Positions 7,963 to 18,987 of a stretch of DNA of 42,185 nucleotides are shown piece by piece (the stretch's first letter is position 1; the number at the start of each line of letters is the position of its first letter). This DNA is from Candidatus Faecousia intestinigallinarum (GTDB lineage: Bacteria > Bacillota > Clostridia > Oscillospirales > Oscillospiraceae): the NCBI GenBank assembly GCA_018715805.1, contig DVKX01000049.1, forward strand, positions 1 to 42,185, written 5' to 3'. The notes under the pieces are model-generated. The model was not told the origin of the DNA. It searched no databases and saw only the letters and a program-made list of their open reading frames with translations. A program made the translations under genes and the position numbers.

Positions 7963-8354
7963 ACTTCACCCCCGCCCAGGTGAACGCCATGGCCAACCTG
8001 GCGCTGGCGCACGTGGGAGACGGGGTATTCGAGCTGCTGTGCCGCGCCTGGCTTTGCGCCCACGGCGACCGCACGGTGCTGCGGCTGCACCGGGATTCCG
8101 TGGCGCTGGTGAAGGCCAGCGCCCAGGCAAGGTTCGCGGACGCGCTGCTGCCCAGGCTCACAGAGGACGAGCAGGCATACTATCGCCGGGGGAAGAACGC
8201 CCATACCCACGCCGCCCCCAAGTCCGCCACCCCCCGGGAATATGCCAAGGCCACCGGACTGGAGGCGCTGTTTGGGGCGCTGTACCTGCTGGGGGAAAGG
8301 GATCGGCTCAACGAACTATTTTGCGGCGTGATGGAGGAGCTTTATGGCATTTGA
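7941..8354 (+). CDS. mrnC: Mini-ribonuclease III
   Basis: Mini-RNase III is the catalytic domain of RNase III without a double-stranded RNA binding domain. In Bacillus subtilis it matures 23S rRNA. The product here has 137 residues from GTG 7941 (GGAGAG five bases upstream); ATG 7959, in an ATGA overlap with the upstream stop, is an alternative. The active-site helix LALAHVGDGVFELL matches the family, with the acidic GD in the position of the RNase III signature. A second conserved block, RRGKNAHTHAAPKSATPREY, and the acidic helix LEALFGALYLLGE complete the fold. The gene overlaps rqcH by 11 bases. Grouping a ribosomal RNA maturase with RqcH puts two ribosome-linked functions on one transcript. 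Confidence 0.88.
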   Translation: MENYFQMNFTPAQVNAMANLALAHVGDGVFELLCRAWLCAHGDRTVLRLHRDSVALVKASAQARFADALLPRLTEDEQAYYRRGKNAHTHAAPKSATPREYAKATGLEALFGALYLLGERDRLNELFCGVMEELYGI

Positions 8355-10062
8355 CGCATTTTTTCTGTCCTTTGTGCTGGAGGAGATCCGGGAAAGCTGC
8401 TTAGGCGGCCGGGTGGAGAAGATCCATCAGCCCAGCCGGGATGCAGTGATTTTGCACCTGCGCTGCACCAATGGCCGGGAAAAGCTTCTTTTCTCCCCCA
8501 ATCCCGCCGCGCCCCGGCTGCATCTCACCGCCGCCAGCCCGGAAAATCCGGCGGAGCCGCCCATGTTCTGTATGCTCCTGCGCAAGCATCTTCTGGGAGC
8601 GCGGCTGTCGGAGATCGCCCAGCCCCCCATGGAGCGCTGCGCGCAGTTTACCTTCGACTGTACCGATGAGATGGGCTACCCCACCCGCAAGCGTCTGGTG
8701 GCGGAGCTGATGGGCAGAACCTGCAACCTCTACCTTCTGGATGCGGACGGACGGATCATCGACTGTCTGCGGCGGATTGGTCTGGGAGAATCCTCCCGCC
8801 CTGCGCTTCCCGGCCTCTATTACCAGGCGCCGGAGTCGATGAAAAAAGAAAATCCCGCCCATCTGGGGGGGCAGGACTATGTCCGTCTGCTTGCCCAGCC
8901 CGGAGCGGATGTGCTGGCGCAGCGGCTGATGGACAATCTGGGCGGCCTGTCGCCCCTTATCTGCCGGGAAGCGGCGCTGTATGCCTGCGGAGACGTGGAC
9001 GGCCGGATAACCGGCCGGGATTTGGAAGCCACCGGGGAAAAACTGGCGGAATTTTTTCAAAGCGCCCTCCGCAGTCCTGCGCCCTGGTATTGTCCGGGCG
9101 CGGGAAATATCCCCAAGCAATTCGCTTTCGTACCCCTCCGGGAATATGGAGAATACCGGCGGGCGGACGGCTTCTCTCAGCTGCTGGACAGCTTCTATAC
9201 CCTCCGGGACCGGCGGGACGCCATGGCGCAAAAGAGCCAGGCAGTGCGCAAAACCGTGCAGAACGGCATTGCCCGCCTGCGCCGAAAGATGGCCGCCCAG
9301 GAAAAGGAGCTGGAGGCCACCTATGACCGGGAGCGGCTGCGGCAGCTGGGAGACATCGTCACCGCCAACCTCCACGCCATCCGCAAGGGAGACGCCAAGC
9401 TGCTGGCGGAAGATTTTTACGACGAGGATATGAAAACCATTGAGATCCCCCTGTCTCCCATCCTCTCCCCCCAGCAGAACGCGGCGAAATTCTACAAGGA
9501 TTATACCCGCATGAAAAACGCCCAGCGGGAGCTGACCCATCAGCTGGAATTGGCGGAAACCGAGCTGAACTACCTGCAAAGCGTGCTGGAGGAGCTGAGC
9601 CGGGCGGAGACGGAGCAGGAGATGGAGGAAATTCGTGAGGAACTGCAGCAGGGAGGCTACCTGCGCATGGACAACGTCCGGAAAAAGCCCAGGCAAAAGA
9701 AGCTGCCGCCCCTGGCGTTCACCTCCACCCAAGGCTATCCCATCTACGTAGGCCGGAACAATCAGCAGAACGAGGAACTGACCCACCGGCTGGCGCGGAA
9801 AAACGATCTGTGGCTCCACGCGCAAAAGGTACATGGCAGTCATGTGATCGTGGTGTGCGGGAATACCACGCCCCCGGACGATACCATTACCCAGGCGGCG
9901 CAGCTGGCCGCCTACTACTCCCAGGCGCGGCAGGGGCAGAATGTCCCTGTGGACGTGACGGCGGCGGGACAGGTGAAAAAAATGGGAGGCGGCAAGCCCG
10001 GCATGGTGATCTATCACACCTACCGCACGGTATACGTAGATCCAAAAAGCGAAATTGGATAA
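8344..10062 (+). CDS. rqcH: Ribosome quality control protein RqcH (Rqc2/NFACT family)
   Basis: RqcH binds the obstructed 50S subunit carrying peptidyl-tRNA and recruits alanyl-tRNA to add C-terminal alanine tails. The 572-residue length is normal. NFACT-N occupies about residues 1-210, with a typical start (MAFDAFFLSFVLEEIRE). The helix-hairpin-helix part is near 150-260, a long coiled coil lies at about 290-440, and the NFACT-R domain near 450-560 has NDLWLHAQKVHGSHVIV. At the position of the B. subtilis Asp97-Arg98 pair needed for alanine tailing, this protein has Glu97-Arg98 (within PMERCAQF), a conservative change. Older databases call the family fibronectin-binding protein FbpA/PavA. It is the last gene of the operon from 7453 and is followed by a strong terminator. 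Confidence 0.92.
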   Translation: MAFDAFFLSFVLEEIRESCLGGRVEKIHQPSRDAVILHLRCTNGREKLLFSPNPAAPRLHLTAASPENPAEPPMFCMLLRKHLLGARLSEIAQPPMERCAQFTFDCTDEMGYPTRKRLVAELMGRTCNLYLLDADGRIIDCLRRIGLGESSRPALPGLYYQAPESMKKENPAHLGGQDYVRLLAQPGADVLAQRLMDNLGGLSPLICREAALYACGDVDGRITGRDLEATGEKLAEFFQSALRSPAPWYCPGAGNIPKQFAFVPLREYGEYRRADGFSQLLDSFYTLRDRRDAMAQKSQAVRKTVQNGIARLRRKMAAQEKELEATYDRERLRQLGDIVTANLHAIRKGDAKLLAEDFYDEDMKTIEIPLSPILSPQQNAAKFYKDYTRMKNAQRELTHQLELAETELNYLQSVLEELSRAETEQEMEEIREELQQGGYLRMDNVRKKPRQKKLPPLAFTSTQGYPIYVGRNNQQNEELTHRLARKNDLWLHAQKVHGSHVIVVCGNTTPPDDTITQAAQLAAYYSQARQGQNVPVDVTAAGQVKKMGGGKPGMVIYHTYRTVYVDPKSEIG

Positions 10063-10066
10063 TTTT

Positions 10067-10103
10067 TTGGCAGCCCCGTTGGAGGCTGCCAATTTTTTAT
10101 TTT
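10067..10103 (+). terminator. Intrinsic terminator after rqcH
   Basis: TTGGCAGCC (10067-10075) pairs with GGCTGCCAA (10084-10092) and is followed by TTTTTTATTTT. This is a textbook intrinsic terminator five bases past the stop codon. Confidence 0.9.
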
Positions 10104-10123
10104 CCCCCGGGTTGCCGCTGCGT

Positions 10124-10187
10124 ATGCACCCCGGGTGCATTTTCCCGTCAACAATAGAAGCATGCCGCGCCGCCGGAAAAAGCGGCG
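10124..10187. other. Two hairpins upstream of the dnaA promoter
   Basis: ATGCACCC (10124-10131) pairs with GGGTGCAT (10133-10140), and CGCCGC (10168-10173) pairs with GCGGCG (10182-10187). The interval between the rqcH terminator and the dnaA promoter has no open frame of note. Weak DnaA-box-like matches follow nearby (TGTGGAAAT near 10219 and AATCCACA near 10255), which may serve dnaA autoregulation rather than initiation. Confidence 0.35.
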
Positions 10188-10250
10188 TTTCCCTATGCGC
10201 CGTCCCTTTGAAAATCCTGTGGAAATCCCCCGCGCCAGGGGAAAAAAACC

Positions 10251-10279
10251 TTGCAATCCACAAAGGAACGTGGTATAAT
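10251..10279 (+). promoter_or_regulatory. dnaA promoter
   Basis: TTGCAA (10251-10256) and a perfect TATAAT (10274-10279) are separated by 17 bases. The leader is about 70 bases. An imperfect DnaA box (AATCCACA) lies between the two hexamers, a position suited to repression by DnaA. Confidence 0.8.
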
Positions 10280-10357
10280 TTAAGGTACGTTAATGTGTCT
10301 ATTTAGCAGGATTTTTGCCGCATATTTTAGGAAAAATCCCATGAAAGGAGCCAAGAA

Positions 10358-11674
10358 ATGTATTCATCCGCCTATGTATGGGCCAAGGTGCTCAGCCACA
10401 TGGAGGAGCGCCTGGGCGCCGTCACCGTGTCCGCCTGGTTCGACGATGCGGAGGTGGTGGAGCTGACCGATGAAAAGCTGATCCTCTACTCCTCCTCCGA
10501 CTTCCGGCGGGAGATTATCCGCCGCCGGTGCACCGAATATATCCAGGACGCCCTAAAGGAGATCTTCGGCTCCGACGCCAAGCTGGTGGTTTTCGGGGAT
10601 GAGGAGCTGGCCGCCTATAAAAACCGGGGCAGGCAGCCCTCCACCTCCATGGACTTCAACCCCCAGTTTTCCTTTGAGAGCTTCGTGGTAGGTCCCAGCA
10701 ACCGCTTTGCCCACGGCGCCGCCGTGGCGGTGAGCAACCACCCCGGAGAAGTGTACAACCCCTTATTTATTTACGGTCCCGCCGGCGTGGGCAAGACCCA
10801 CCTGCTCTATGCCATCGCCAACGGCATCCGCAAGCGCAACCCGGACGCTAAGATCGTCTATATCAAGGGGGACGAATTTACCAACGAGCTGATCGCCGCC
10901 ATTCAAAGCGGCAAAAACATCGAGTTCCGCAGCAAATACCGGGAAGCGGATCTGTTCCTCATCGACGACATCCAGTTCATCGCCGGCAAGGAATCCACCC
11001 AGGAGGAATTTTTCCATACCTTCAACAAGCTCTACGAGGAGCACAAGCAGATCGTTATGACCTCCGACCGGAAGCCCAGCGATATGCTCACCCTGGAGGA
11101 TCGGCTGAAAACCCGTTTTGAGTGGGGTCTGCTGGCGGACATTCAGCCCCCGGATTACGAGACCCGTATGGCCATCCTGAAGAATAAGGCCGTAAGCCTG
11201 GGTCTGGAGCTTAGCGACGACGTGTGCAACTACATCGCCATCAACGTCACCAACAACGTCCGGCAGATCGAGGGAACGGTGAAAAAGATCCTGGCCTACC
11301 GAGATCTCAACGATATGCCCCTGGATCTGCCCAACATCACCCGCGCCATAGACGATATGTTCAAAAACGAGGGCAACGCCCTGCCCACCCCCAGCCTGAT
11401 TATCAGTCAGGTGTGCAAGTTCTATTCCCTGGACGAATCCGTGATCCGGGGCACCCTGAAGAGCAAGGGCGTCACCGAGGGGCGGCAGGTGGCCTGCTAT
11501 CTGATCCGCAAACTCACCAATCTGAGCCTGCCGGACATTGGCAAGGAATTTAACCGGGATCACACCACCATCCTCTACGCCATCCGCAAGGTGGAGCTGG
11601 CGCTGAAGAAGGGGGACGAAACCATGCAGAACAACATCCGGGACATCACAGCCAATATCAATTCCTGCCTGTAG
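10358..11674 (+). CDS. dnaA: Chromosomal replication initiator protein DnaA
   Basis: DnaA binds DnaA boxes at oriC, forms an ATP-dependent filament and melts the origin. The product has 438 residues. Domain I is at 1-75. A short domain II linker follows near 85-105. The AAA+ domain III carries Walker A GPAGVGKT at 140-147, Walker B LFLIDD at 199-204, and the sensor and arginine-finger regions after that. The DNA-binding domain IV ends with the signature NRDHTTILYAIRKVE. The ATG at 10358 is preceded by AAAGGAG. Stop codon TAG. It heads the classic order dnaA-dnaN-yaaA-recF-gyrB-gyrA, and oriC lies immediately downstream. Domain II is short, which is common in Clostridia. Confidence 0.98.
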   Translation: MYSSAYVWAKVLSHMEERLGAVTVSAWFDDAEVVELTDEKLILYSSSDFRREIIRRRCTEYIQDALKEIFGSDAKLVVFGDEELAAYKNRGRQPSTSMDFNPQFSFESFVVGPSNRFAHGAAVAVSNHPGEVYNPLFIYGPAGVGKTHLLYAIANGIRKRNPDAKIVYIKGDEFTNELIAAIQSGKNIEFRSKYREADLFLIDDIQFIAGKESTQEEFFHTFNKLYEEHKQIVMTSDRKPSDMLTLEDRLKTRFEWGLLADIQPPDYETRMAILKNKAVSLGLELSDDVCNYIAINVTNNVRQIEGTVKKILAYRDLNDMPLDLPNITRAIDDMFKNEGNALPTPSLIISQVCKFYSLDESVIRGTLKSKGVTEGRQVACYLIRKLTNLSLPDIGKEFNRDHTTILYAIRKVELALKKGDETMQNNIRDITANINSCL

Positions 11675-11687
11675 CCCCCGCCCAGAT

Positions 11688-11928
11688 ATTTCCACAGGGG
11701 CTGTGCAATGTGGAGAGAAAAGCTGTGGATAACCTTTCCCGGCGCTTTCCAATGGAAGGGCTGTGGAAAGCCGTGCAGCTTATCCCCAGGAGCTGTGGAG
11801 AAAAAAGCCTTGCTGCAGCAGGCTTTCCGGCAGTTTTCCACATAAGTTTCCTCTATTACTGTTGATACTACCAAATGATCTAAAATAGATATATCTATTC
11901 TTATTCTTAACGAGAAAGGAAGTTCCTT
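11688..11928. other. oriC: Replication origin oriC: DnaA-box cluster plus AT-rich unwinding element
   Basis: Seven matches to the DnaA box TTATNCACA occur in 155 bases. They are ATTTCCACA at 11688-11696 (7/9), TGTGGAGAG at 11709-11717 (7/9), a perfect TGTGGATAA at 11724-11732, TGTGGAAAG at 11762-11770 (7/9), TTATCCCCA at 11780-11788 (8/9), TGTGGAGAA at 11794-11802 (8/9) and TTTTCCACA at 11834-11842 (8/9). An AT-rich stretch from about 11843 to 11920 follows and contains a perfect 16-base palindrome at 11884-11899 (AATAGATATATCTATT). In Bacillota the dnaA-dnaN spacer is a usual place for the unwinding site. Confidence 0.88.
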
Positions 11929-13038
11929 ATGCGTTTTACCTGTGAAAAAAGTATGCTGGTGTCGGGCTGGAACATTGCCTGCCGGACGGTTGCGCAAAAA
12001 AGCAGCCTGTCCGTGCTGGAGGGCATCCTCTGCCGCGCCGGCGTGGGTCTGAACCTTACCGGCTACAATATGGAAACGGCCATCTCCTACCAGATCAACG
12101 CGGAAGTCACCGACCCTGGCGTGTGTATTCTGCCCGCCCGCCTGTTCGGCGATATTATCCGCCGGCTGCCTGAGGGAAGCGTGACGGTGGTGGTGGACGA
12201 AAACTATAAGGTGTCCATCCGGGCAGGCTACGCCTCCTTTACCATCTCTGCGGAAAATGCCGAGGATTACCCGGAGCTGCCGGACGTAAATGAAGGCCGG
12301 CCGGTGTATATGCCCCAGAATAAGCTGAAAGAGCTGATCTCCGGCACCATTTTCGCTGTGTCCGACAATCAGAGCCGCCCCATTCACACAGGGGTAAAAT
12401 TTGAAGTAGACGAGAATACCATTTCGGCGATTGCCGTGGATGGCTTCCGGCTGGCGCGGCGAACCTATCACTGCGAGACCTCCACCGGGCGCACCATGAA
12501 CTTTGTGGCGCCCTCCCCGGCGCTGAAGGAAGTGGAGAAGATCTTGGCGGACACGGACGAGCCGGTGGGCTTTACCCTGGGCGCCAAGCACATCCTCTTT
12601 GAGATCGGCGGCGCCACCCTGGTGTGCCGGCTGCTGGAGGGCGAATTCCTGGATTGGCGGCGGGTGGTGCCCACCAACTGCCCCATTCGTCTGGCGGCGC
12701 ATGTAAGCGATCTGGCCTCCTCCATTGAACGGGTGGGTCTGATCGTCTCCGAAAAATACAAAAGCCCGGTGCGATGCGTGTTTTCCGACCAGGTGGTGCT
12801 GCTGAAGACCAACACCACCATCGGCGCGGCGGAGGATCGCTGCGCCATTGCCGGAGACGGCAAGGAGCTGGAAATAGGCTTTAACGTGCGCTACTTGGCG
12901 GACGCCCTGCGGGCGGTGCCCAGCGAGGAAGTGATGCTGGAGCTGACCAACGGTCTCAGCGCCATTGTGCTCACCCCGGCGGATGAAAAATTTGATTTTG
13001 CTTATATGGTATTGCCGGTACGCATCAAAAACAGCTGA
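11929..13038 (+). CDS. dnaN: DNA polymerase III beta subunit (sliding clamp)
   Basis: The clamp encircles DNA as a dimer and holds the replicative polymerase on its template. The 369-residue product starts MRFTCEKSMLVSGWNIACRT and shows the three repeated clamp domains. Internal signatures include DGFRLARRTY near residue 170, the third-domain start FNVRYLADALRAVPSEEV near 320, and the C-terminal YMVLPVRIKN, close to the usual clamp ending (-MPMRL). The ATG at 11929 has AAAGGAAG upstream, in the AT-rich end of oriC. A weak TTGATA (11862) could serve as a -35 element, so a separate dnaN promoter inside the unwinding region is possible but not strong. It is followed after 12 bases by the S4 gene. 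Confidence 0.97.
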   Translation: MRFTCEKSMLVSGWNIACRTVAQKSSLSVLEGILCRAGVGLNLTGYNMETAISYQINAEVTDPGVCILPARLFGDIIRRLPEGSVTVVVDENYKVSIRAGYASFTISAENAEDYPELPDVNEGRPVYMPQNKLKELISGTIFAVSDNQSRPIHTGVKFEVDENTISAIAVDGFRLARRTYHCETSTGRTMNFVAPSPALKEVEKILADTDEPVGFTLGAKHILFEIGGATLVCRLLEGEFLDWRRVVPTNCPIRLAAHVSDLASSIERVGLIVSEKYKSPVRCVFSDQVVLLKTNTTIGAAEDRCAIAGDGKELEIGFNVRYLADALRAVPSEEVMLELTNGLSAIVLTPADEKFDFAYMVLPVRIKNS

Positions 13039-13050
13039 CGGGAGGGAATT

Positions 13051-13308
13051 ATGAAAGTACTGGTGAGAAAGCAGGGCGGCACGGAGGCGGCGCCTGTGAT
13101 CATCCATACGGAATTTATCCGTCTGGACGACGCCATCAAGTTCGCCAACGCCCTTCCCTCCGGCGGCATGGCGAAGCAGGTGATCCAAAGCGGCGCTGTG
13201 ACGGTAAACGGGGAGATCTGCTTCCAGCGGGGAAAGAAGCTCTACCCGGGGGACAGGTTTTCCTTCCAGGGAAAGCAATACCAAATCTATATCCATGAAG
13301 GTAGATAA
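13051..13308 (+). CDS. yaaA: S4-domain RNA-binding protein, YaaA type
   Basis: A protein of 85 residues. After a short N-terminal strand it shows the S4 alpha-L fold: RLDDAIKFANALPSGGMAK, then QVIQSGAVTVNGEICFQRGK and LYPGDRFSFQGKQY. The family sits between dnaN and recF in most Bacillota. B. subtilis YaaA has been linked to large-subunit assembly, and an RNA-binding role is expected from the fold. This copy has an N-terminal extension of about 15 residues (KQGGTEAAPVIIH) before the S4 core. Its last 14 bases overlap recF, so translation of the two is coupled. Confidence 0.88.
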   Translation: MKVLVRKQGGTEAAPVIIHTEFIRLDDAIKFANALPSGGMAKQVIQSGAVTVNGEICFQRGKKLYPGDRFSFQGKQYQIYIHEGR

Positions 13309-14413
13309 GCTGTATCTGCGGGATTTCCGGAATTATCAGGAGAGCGCCTTGGAATTTGCCCCGGGCGTGAATCTGATCGTGGGGGACAACGCCCAGGGAA
13401 AGACCAATCTTTTGGAGGCGTTGGCTTATCTCGGCTCCGGACGCAGCTTCCGCACCCAGAAAAGCGGGGAATTGGTGCGCTTCGGGGGAGATTTTGCGGA
13501 AATTTCCGGGGAAGTCACCTCCCAGGGGCGGGCGCAGCGCCTGCGCTGGGTGGTATTTCCAGCGGCGCGACCCCGGCAGATCTATTGCAACGGCGTGAAA
13601 AAAAAGACTGCCGGGGAGCTTTCCGGCGTGCTGCAGACAGTGCTTTTCTGCCCGGAGGATCTGCTGGTGCTCCGCGCCGGCGCCTCTGCCCGGCGGCGCT
13701 TGGCGGACAATGCGCTGTGCCAGCTGCGGCCAAATTACGAGGCAGCGCTTACGGAATATGGGCGGATCATGGAGCAGAAGAACCGGATTCTAAAGGATCG
13801 GTTTGAAAATCCCGCCCTGCTGGAGATCCTGCCGGAGTACAACGCCCGGCTTTGCCGGGTGGGGGCGCTGCTGATCTCCTACCGCGCCCGGTTCCTGGAC
13901 GCTTTGGGAAAAGCCGCTGCCGGCTATCACGCCGCTTTCTCCGGCGGCGGGGAGGAATTGACCCTGGAATATAAGACCGTTTCCACTGTGGAAGATCCGT
14001 TTGCTCCGGTACAGGCGCTGGAGGAGGCGCTTTCGCGCCATTTGGAGCGCCACGGCAGAGCGGAACTGGAGACGGCGCAGTGCCTCACGGGTCCCCATAA
14101 GGACGATTTTATATGCAGCCTTTCCGGCCTGCCCTTAAAGACCTACGGCTCCCAAGGGCAGGTGCGCACCGCCGCCATCAGCCTGAAGCTGGCGCAGAGA
14201 GCTTTGATGGAGCGGGAGAGCGGGGAGACGCCGGTGCTGCTGCTGGACGACGTGCTTTCGGAATTGGACGCGGGAAGGCAGGATTTCGTGCTGAATCAAA
14301 TTCGGGAGGGGCAGGTGTTTATTACCTGCTGCGAGCCGGGGCGGTTCACCCGCCTGGGAAAGACCGTGGAGATCGGCAATGGACAGGTTTTGTCCGTCAA
14401 TGACATCAATTAA
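13295..14413 (+). CDS. recF: DNA replication and repair protein RecF
   Basis: RecF is an SMC-like ATPase that works with RecO and RecR to load RecA at gaps. The product has 372 residues. Walker A is GDNAQGKT at 30-37, the ABC-type signature is in YGSQGQVRTAAISLKLAQ near residue 285, and Walker B is LLLDDVLSELD near 322. The N-terminal opening KVDKLYLRDFRNY is family-typical. The start ATG 13295 overlaps the S4 gene, and the upstream GAAGG inside that gene serves as ribosome site. The C-terminus (FITCCEPGRFTRLG) is slightly unusual in carrying two adjacent cysteines. It lies in the replication operon, upstream of gyrB. Confidence 0.95.
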   Translation: MKVDKLYLRDFRNYQESALEFAPGVNLIVGDNAQGKTNLLEALAYLGSGRSFRTQKSGELVRFGGDFAEISGEVTSQGRAQRLRWVVFPAARPRQIYCNGVKKKTAGELSGVLQTVLFCPEDLLVLRAGASARRRLADNALCQLRPNYEAALTEYGRIMEQKNRILKDRFENPALLEILPEYNARLCRVGALLISYRARFLDALGKAAAGYHAAFSGGGEELTLEYKTVSTVEDPFAPVQALEEALSRHLERHGRAELETAQCLTGPHKDDFICSLSGLPLKTYGSQGQVRTAAISLKLAQRALMERESGETPVLLLDDVLSELDAGRQDFVLNQIREGQVFITCCEPGRFTRLGKTVEIGNGQVLSVNDIN

Positions 14414-14422
14414 ATGGCCTTG

Positions 14423-14471
14423 CCGCCGCTGGGCGGCGGAAAAAACGCCGGAGGATTTGTACGCTCCGGCG
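14423..14471 (+). promoter_or_regulatory. Tandem GC hairpins in the recF-gyrB spacer
   Basis: CCGCCG (14423-14428) pairs with CGGCGG (14434-14439), followed by six A. CGCCGGAG (14446-14453) then pairs with CTCCGGCG (14464-14471). No T tract follows either, so they are not ordinary terminators. They may mark RNA processing or attenuation between recF and gyrB. Confidence 0.35.
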
Positions 14472-14526
14472 CCAACGGCAGGGCTTTTCACGAAAGCGGC
14501 GCTGCGGCCGCTGAATTTTGGAATAG

Positions 14527-16464
<1,938 letters not shown>

Positions 16465-16482
16465 CAGCAGGGAGGTTTTGCT

Positions 16483-18987
16483 TTGGCACAGCATAAAAAG
16501 GACTATAAGCCCGAAGATATCCAGTATCCGAATCAGGCCATTATTGAATCGGAGCTGGTGCATGAAATGAAAAACAGCTACATCGAGTACGCCATGTCCG
16601 TGATCGTGGGGCGGGCGCTGCCCGATGTGCGGGACGGATTGAAGCCCGTCCACCGCCGGATTCTCTACTCCATGTACGAGGGAAACCTGACGTCCGACAA
16701 GCCCTTCAAAAAATCCGCCACCTGCGTGGGCGACGTGCTGGGTCACTATCATCCCCACGGCGACCAGTCGGTGTACGACGCCCTGGTGCGGCTTGCCCAG
16801 GACTTCTCCATGCGCTATATGCTGGTGGACGGCCACGGCAACTTCGGCAGCGTGGACGGCGATCCCCCTGCGGCCTACCGGTATACCGAAGCCCGGATGT
16901 CCAAGATCGCCGGGGAAATGCTCTGGGACATTGAAAAGGACACCGTGGACTGGGATCCCAACTTCGACGAAACCCGCAAGGAACCCCGGGTACTGCCCAG
17001 CCGCTTCCCTAATCTGCTGGTGAACGGCTCCAGCGGCATTGCCGTGGGCATGGCCACCAATATCCCGCCCCACAATCTTACGGAGGTCATCAACGCCTGC
17101 GTGGCCGTTCTGGACGATCCGGAGATCGGCCTGGCTGACCTGATGGAGCACATCACCGGACCGGATTTCCCCACCCGGGGCATCATCCTGGGGCGCAGCG
17201 GCATTCGGGCGGCCTACGCCACCGGCCGGGGGCGGCTGACCCTGCGGGCAAGGACCCATTTTGAGGAATTTGGCCAGAACCGCACCCGCATCATCGTCAC
17301 GGAACTGCCCTACCAGGTGAACAAGCGGATGCTCATTAAGAATATGGCCGATCAGGTGAACGACAAGCGCCTGGACGGTATTTCCGACATCCGGGACGAG
17401 ACAGACCGGAATGGTATGCGCATCGTCATCGAGCTGAAAAAGGACGCCAACGAGCAGGTGGTTTTGAACCGGCTTTTCGCCCAGACCAGCCTGCAGACCA
17501 CCTTTGCCATCAATATGCTGGCGCTGGTGAAGAATCAGTCCCAGCCCAAGGTGCTCTCCCTGCGGGAAATCCTGGATGAGTACCTCTCCTTCCAGGAGGA
17601 GGTCATTGTCCGCCGGACAAAGTATGATCTGCGGAAGGCGGAGGAGCGGGCGCATCTATTGCAGGGTCTGCTCATCGCCCAGGATCACATCGACGAGGTG
17701 ATCCGCATCATCCGCAGCTCCTATGACAACGCCAAGGAAAACCTGATGGAGCGCTTCGGACTTTCCGACGTCCAGGCGCAGGCCATTCTGGATATGCGCC
17801 TGAAGGCGCTGCAGGGGCTGGATCGGGAAAAATTAGAGGCGGAGTACAAGGAACTCCAGGAGAAGATCGCCTATTACCAGCGGGTGCTGGAAAGCCCGGA
17901 GATGGTTCGCTCTATTTTGAAAGAGGAGCTGCTGGCGCTGCGGGACAAATATGGCGACGGCCGCTATACCGAGATCCAGGACGTGGAGGATGAGATCGAC
18001 ATCGAGGATCTCATCGAGGAGGAGACCTGCTGCCTGACCATCTCCAATCAGGGCTATGTGAAGCGCATGAGCGTGGACAATTACCGCACCCAGAGCCGGG
18101 GCGGCCGGGGGGTGAACGCCCAGAATTTGAAGGAGGAGGACTTTGTAAAGACCCTCACCGTGGCCTCCACCCACGACCACATCCTCTTCTTCACCGATCA
18201 GGGACGGGTGCACCACCGCAAGGGCTACCAGATTCCCGAGGCCGGACGGACGGCAAGAGGCACCGCCATGGTGAATATCCTGCCCCTGGAGCCGGAGGAA
18301 TCCGTCACCGCCATGGTGGTGACCCGGGAATTTGACGAGCATGAATACCTGGTAATGGTCACCCGTCAGGGCACCGTGAAGCGGATCCCCTTCATCGCTC
18401 TGAAGACCAACCGCAAGGGCGGTATTCGGGCGCTGACATTGGAGGAGGGCGACCACCTCATCAACGTGATCCGTACCAGCGGCAATGACAACATTCTTCT
18501 CACCACGGCGGACGGCATGGCCATCTGCTTCCACGAGCAGGATGTGCGCCCCATGGGCCGCACCGCTGCCGGCGTCCGGGGCATCCTGCTGATGGACGGG
18601 GACTTTGTAGTGGGGGCGGAGAAGGCCGAGCCGGGGAAGACCTTGCTCACCGTCACCGAAAACGGCTACGGCAAACGCACGGAGCTGGAGGAATACCTGC
18701 GCCTAGGTTCCAACGGGGAGCGGCTCCCCCAGAGCCGGGGCGGCAAGGGTCTGAAGAATTATAACATCACCGAGAAGACCGGCCGGGTGGCCGGCTGCCG
18801 GGTGGTGGACGAGAAGGACGATGTAATGCTCATCGAAAACGGCGGCGTCATCATCCGCATCCCCGCCGCCAGCATCAACGTGTACCGCCGGAATGTGCAG
18901 GGCGTTATCGTCATGCGCATCGAGGAGGGCAGCCAGGTGGTGGGCATCGAGCGCATTGCCCCGGAGGAAGCCGGGGAAACCCAATGA
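16483..18987 (+). CDS. gyrA: DNA gyrase subunit A
   Basis: This is the DNA breakage-reunion subunit. The start is TTG 16483, with GGGAGG about eight bases upstream. The product has 834 residues. The catalytic tyrosine is Tyr134 in [10 protein letters not shown]. The six-bladed C-terminal beta-pinwheel begins near residue 510, and a GyrA-box-like stretch is [10 protein letters not shown] (Q-R-G-G-R-G core) near 540. In the quinolone-resistance region the sequence reads [17 protein letters not shown]: the position equal to E. coli Ser83 is Gln95, while Asp87 is kept as Asp99. The C-terminal blades carry further repeats ([29 protein letters not shown]). The stop codon overlaps the rnhA start (ATGA). 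Confidence 0.97.
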   Translation: MAQHKKDYKPEDIQYPNQAIIESELVHEMKNSYIEYAMSVIVGRALPDVRDGLKPVHRRILYSMYEGNLTSDKPFKKSATCVGDVLGHYHPHGDQSVYDALVRLAQDFSMRYMLVDGHGNFGSVDGDPPAAYRYTEARMSKIAGEMLWDIEKDTVDWDPNFDETRKEPRVLPSRFPNLLVNGSSGIAVGMATNIPPHNLTEVINACVAVLDDPEIGLADLMEHITGPDFPTRGIILGRSGIRAAYATGRGRLTLRARTHFEEFGQNRTRIIVTELPYQVNKRMLIKNMADQVNDKRLDGISDIRDETDRNGMRIVIELKKDANEQVVLNRLFAQTSLQTTFAINMLALVKNQSQPKVLSLREILDEYLSFQEEVIVRRTKYDLRKAEERAHLLQGLLIAQDHIDEVIRIIRSSYDNAKENLMERFGLSDVQAQAILDMRLKALQGLDREKLEAEYKELQEKIAYYQRVLESPEMVRSILKEELLALRDKYGDGRYTEIQDVEDEIDIEDLIEEETCCLTISNQGYVKRMSVDNYRTQSRGGRGVNAQNLKEEDFVKTLTVASTHDHILFFTDQGRVHHRKGYQIPEAGRTARGTAMVNILPLEPEESVTAMVVTREFDEHEYLVMVTRQGTVKRIPFIALKTNRKGGIRALTLEEGDHLINVIRTSGNDNILLTTADGMAICFHEQDVRPMGRTAAGVRGILLMDGDFVVGAEKAEPGKTLLTVTENGYGKRTELEEYLRLGSNGERLPQSRGGKGLKNYNITEKTGRVAGCRVVDEKDDVMLIENGGVIIRIPAASINVYRRNVQGVIVMRIEEGSQVVGIERIAPEEAGETQ

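Noticed and set aside
8401..10263. Leftward open frame of 620 codons opposite rqcH
   Set aside because: Antisense to a certain gene, low-complexity composition, no start signal; typical of high-GC codon bias.
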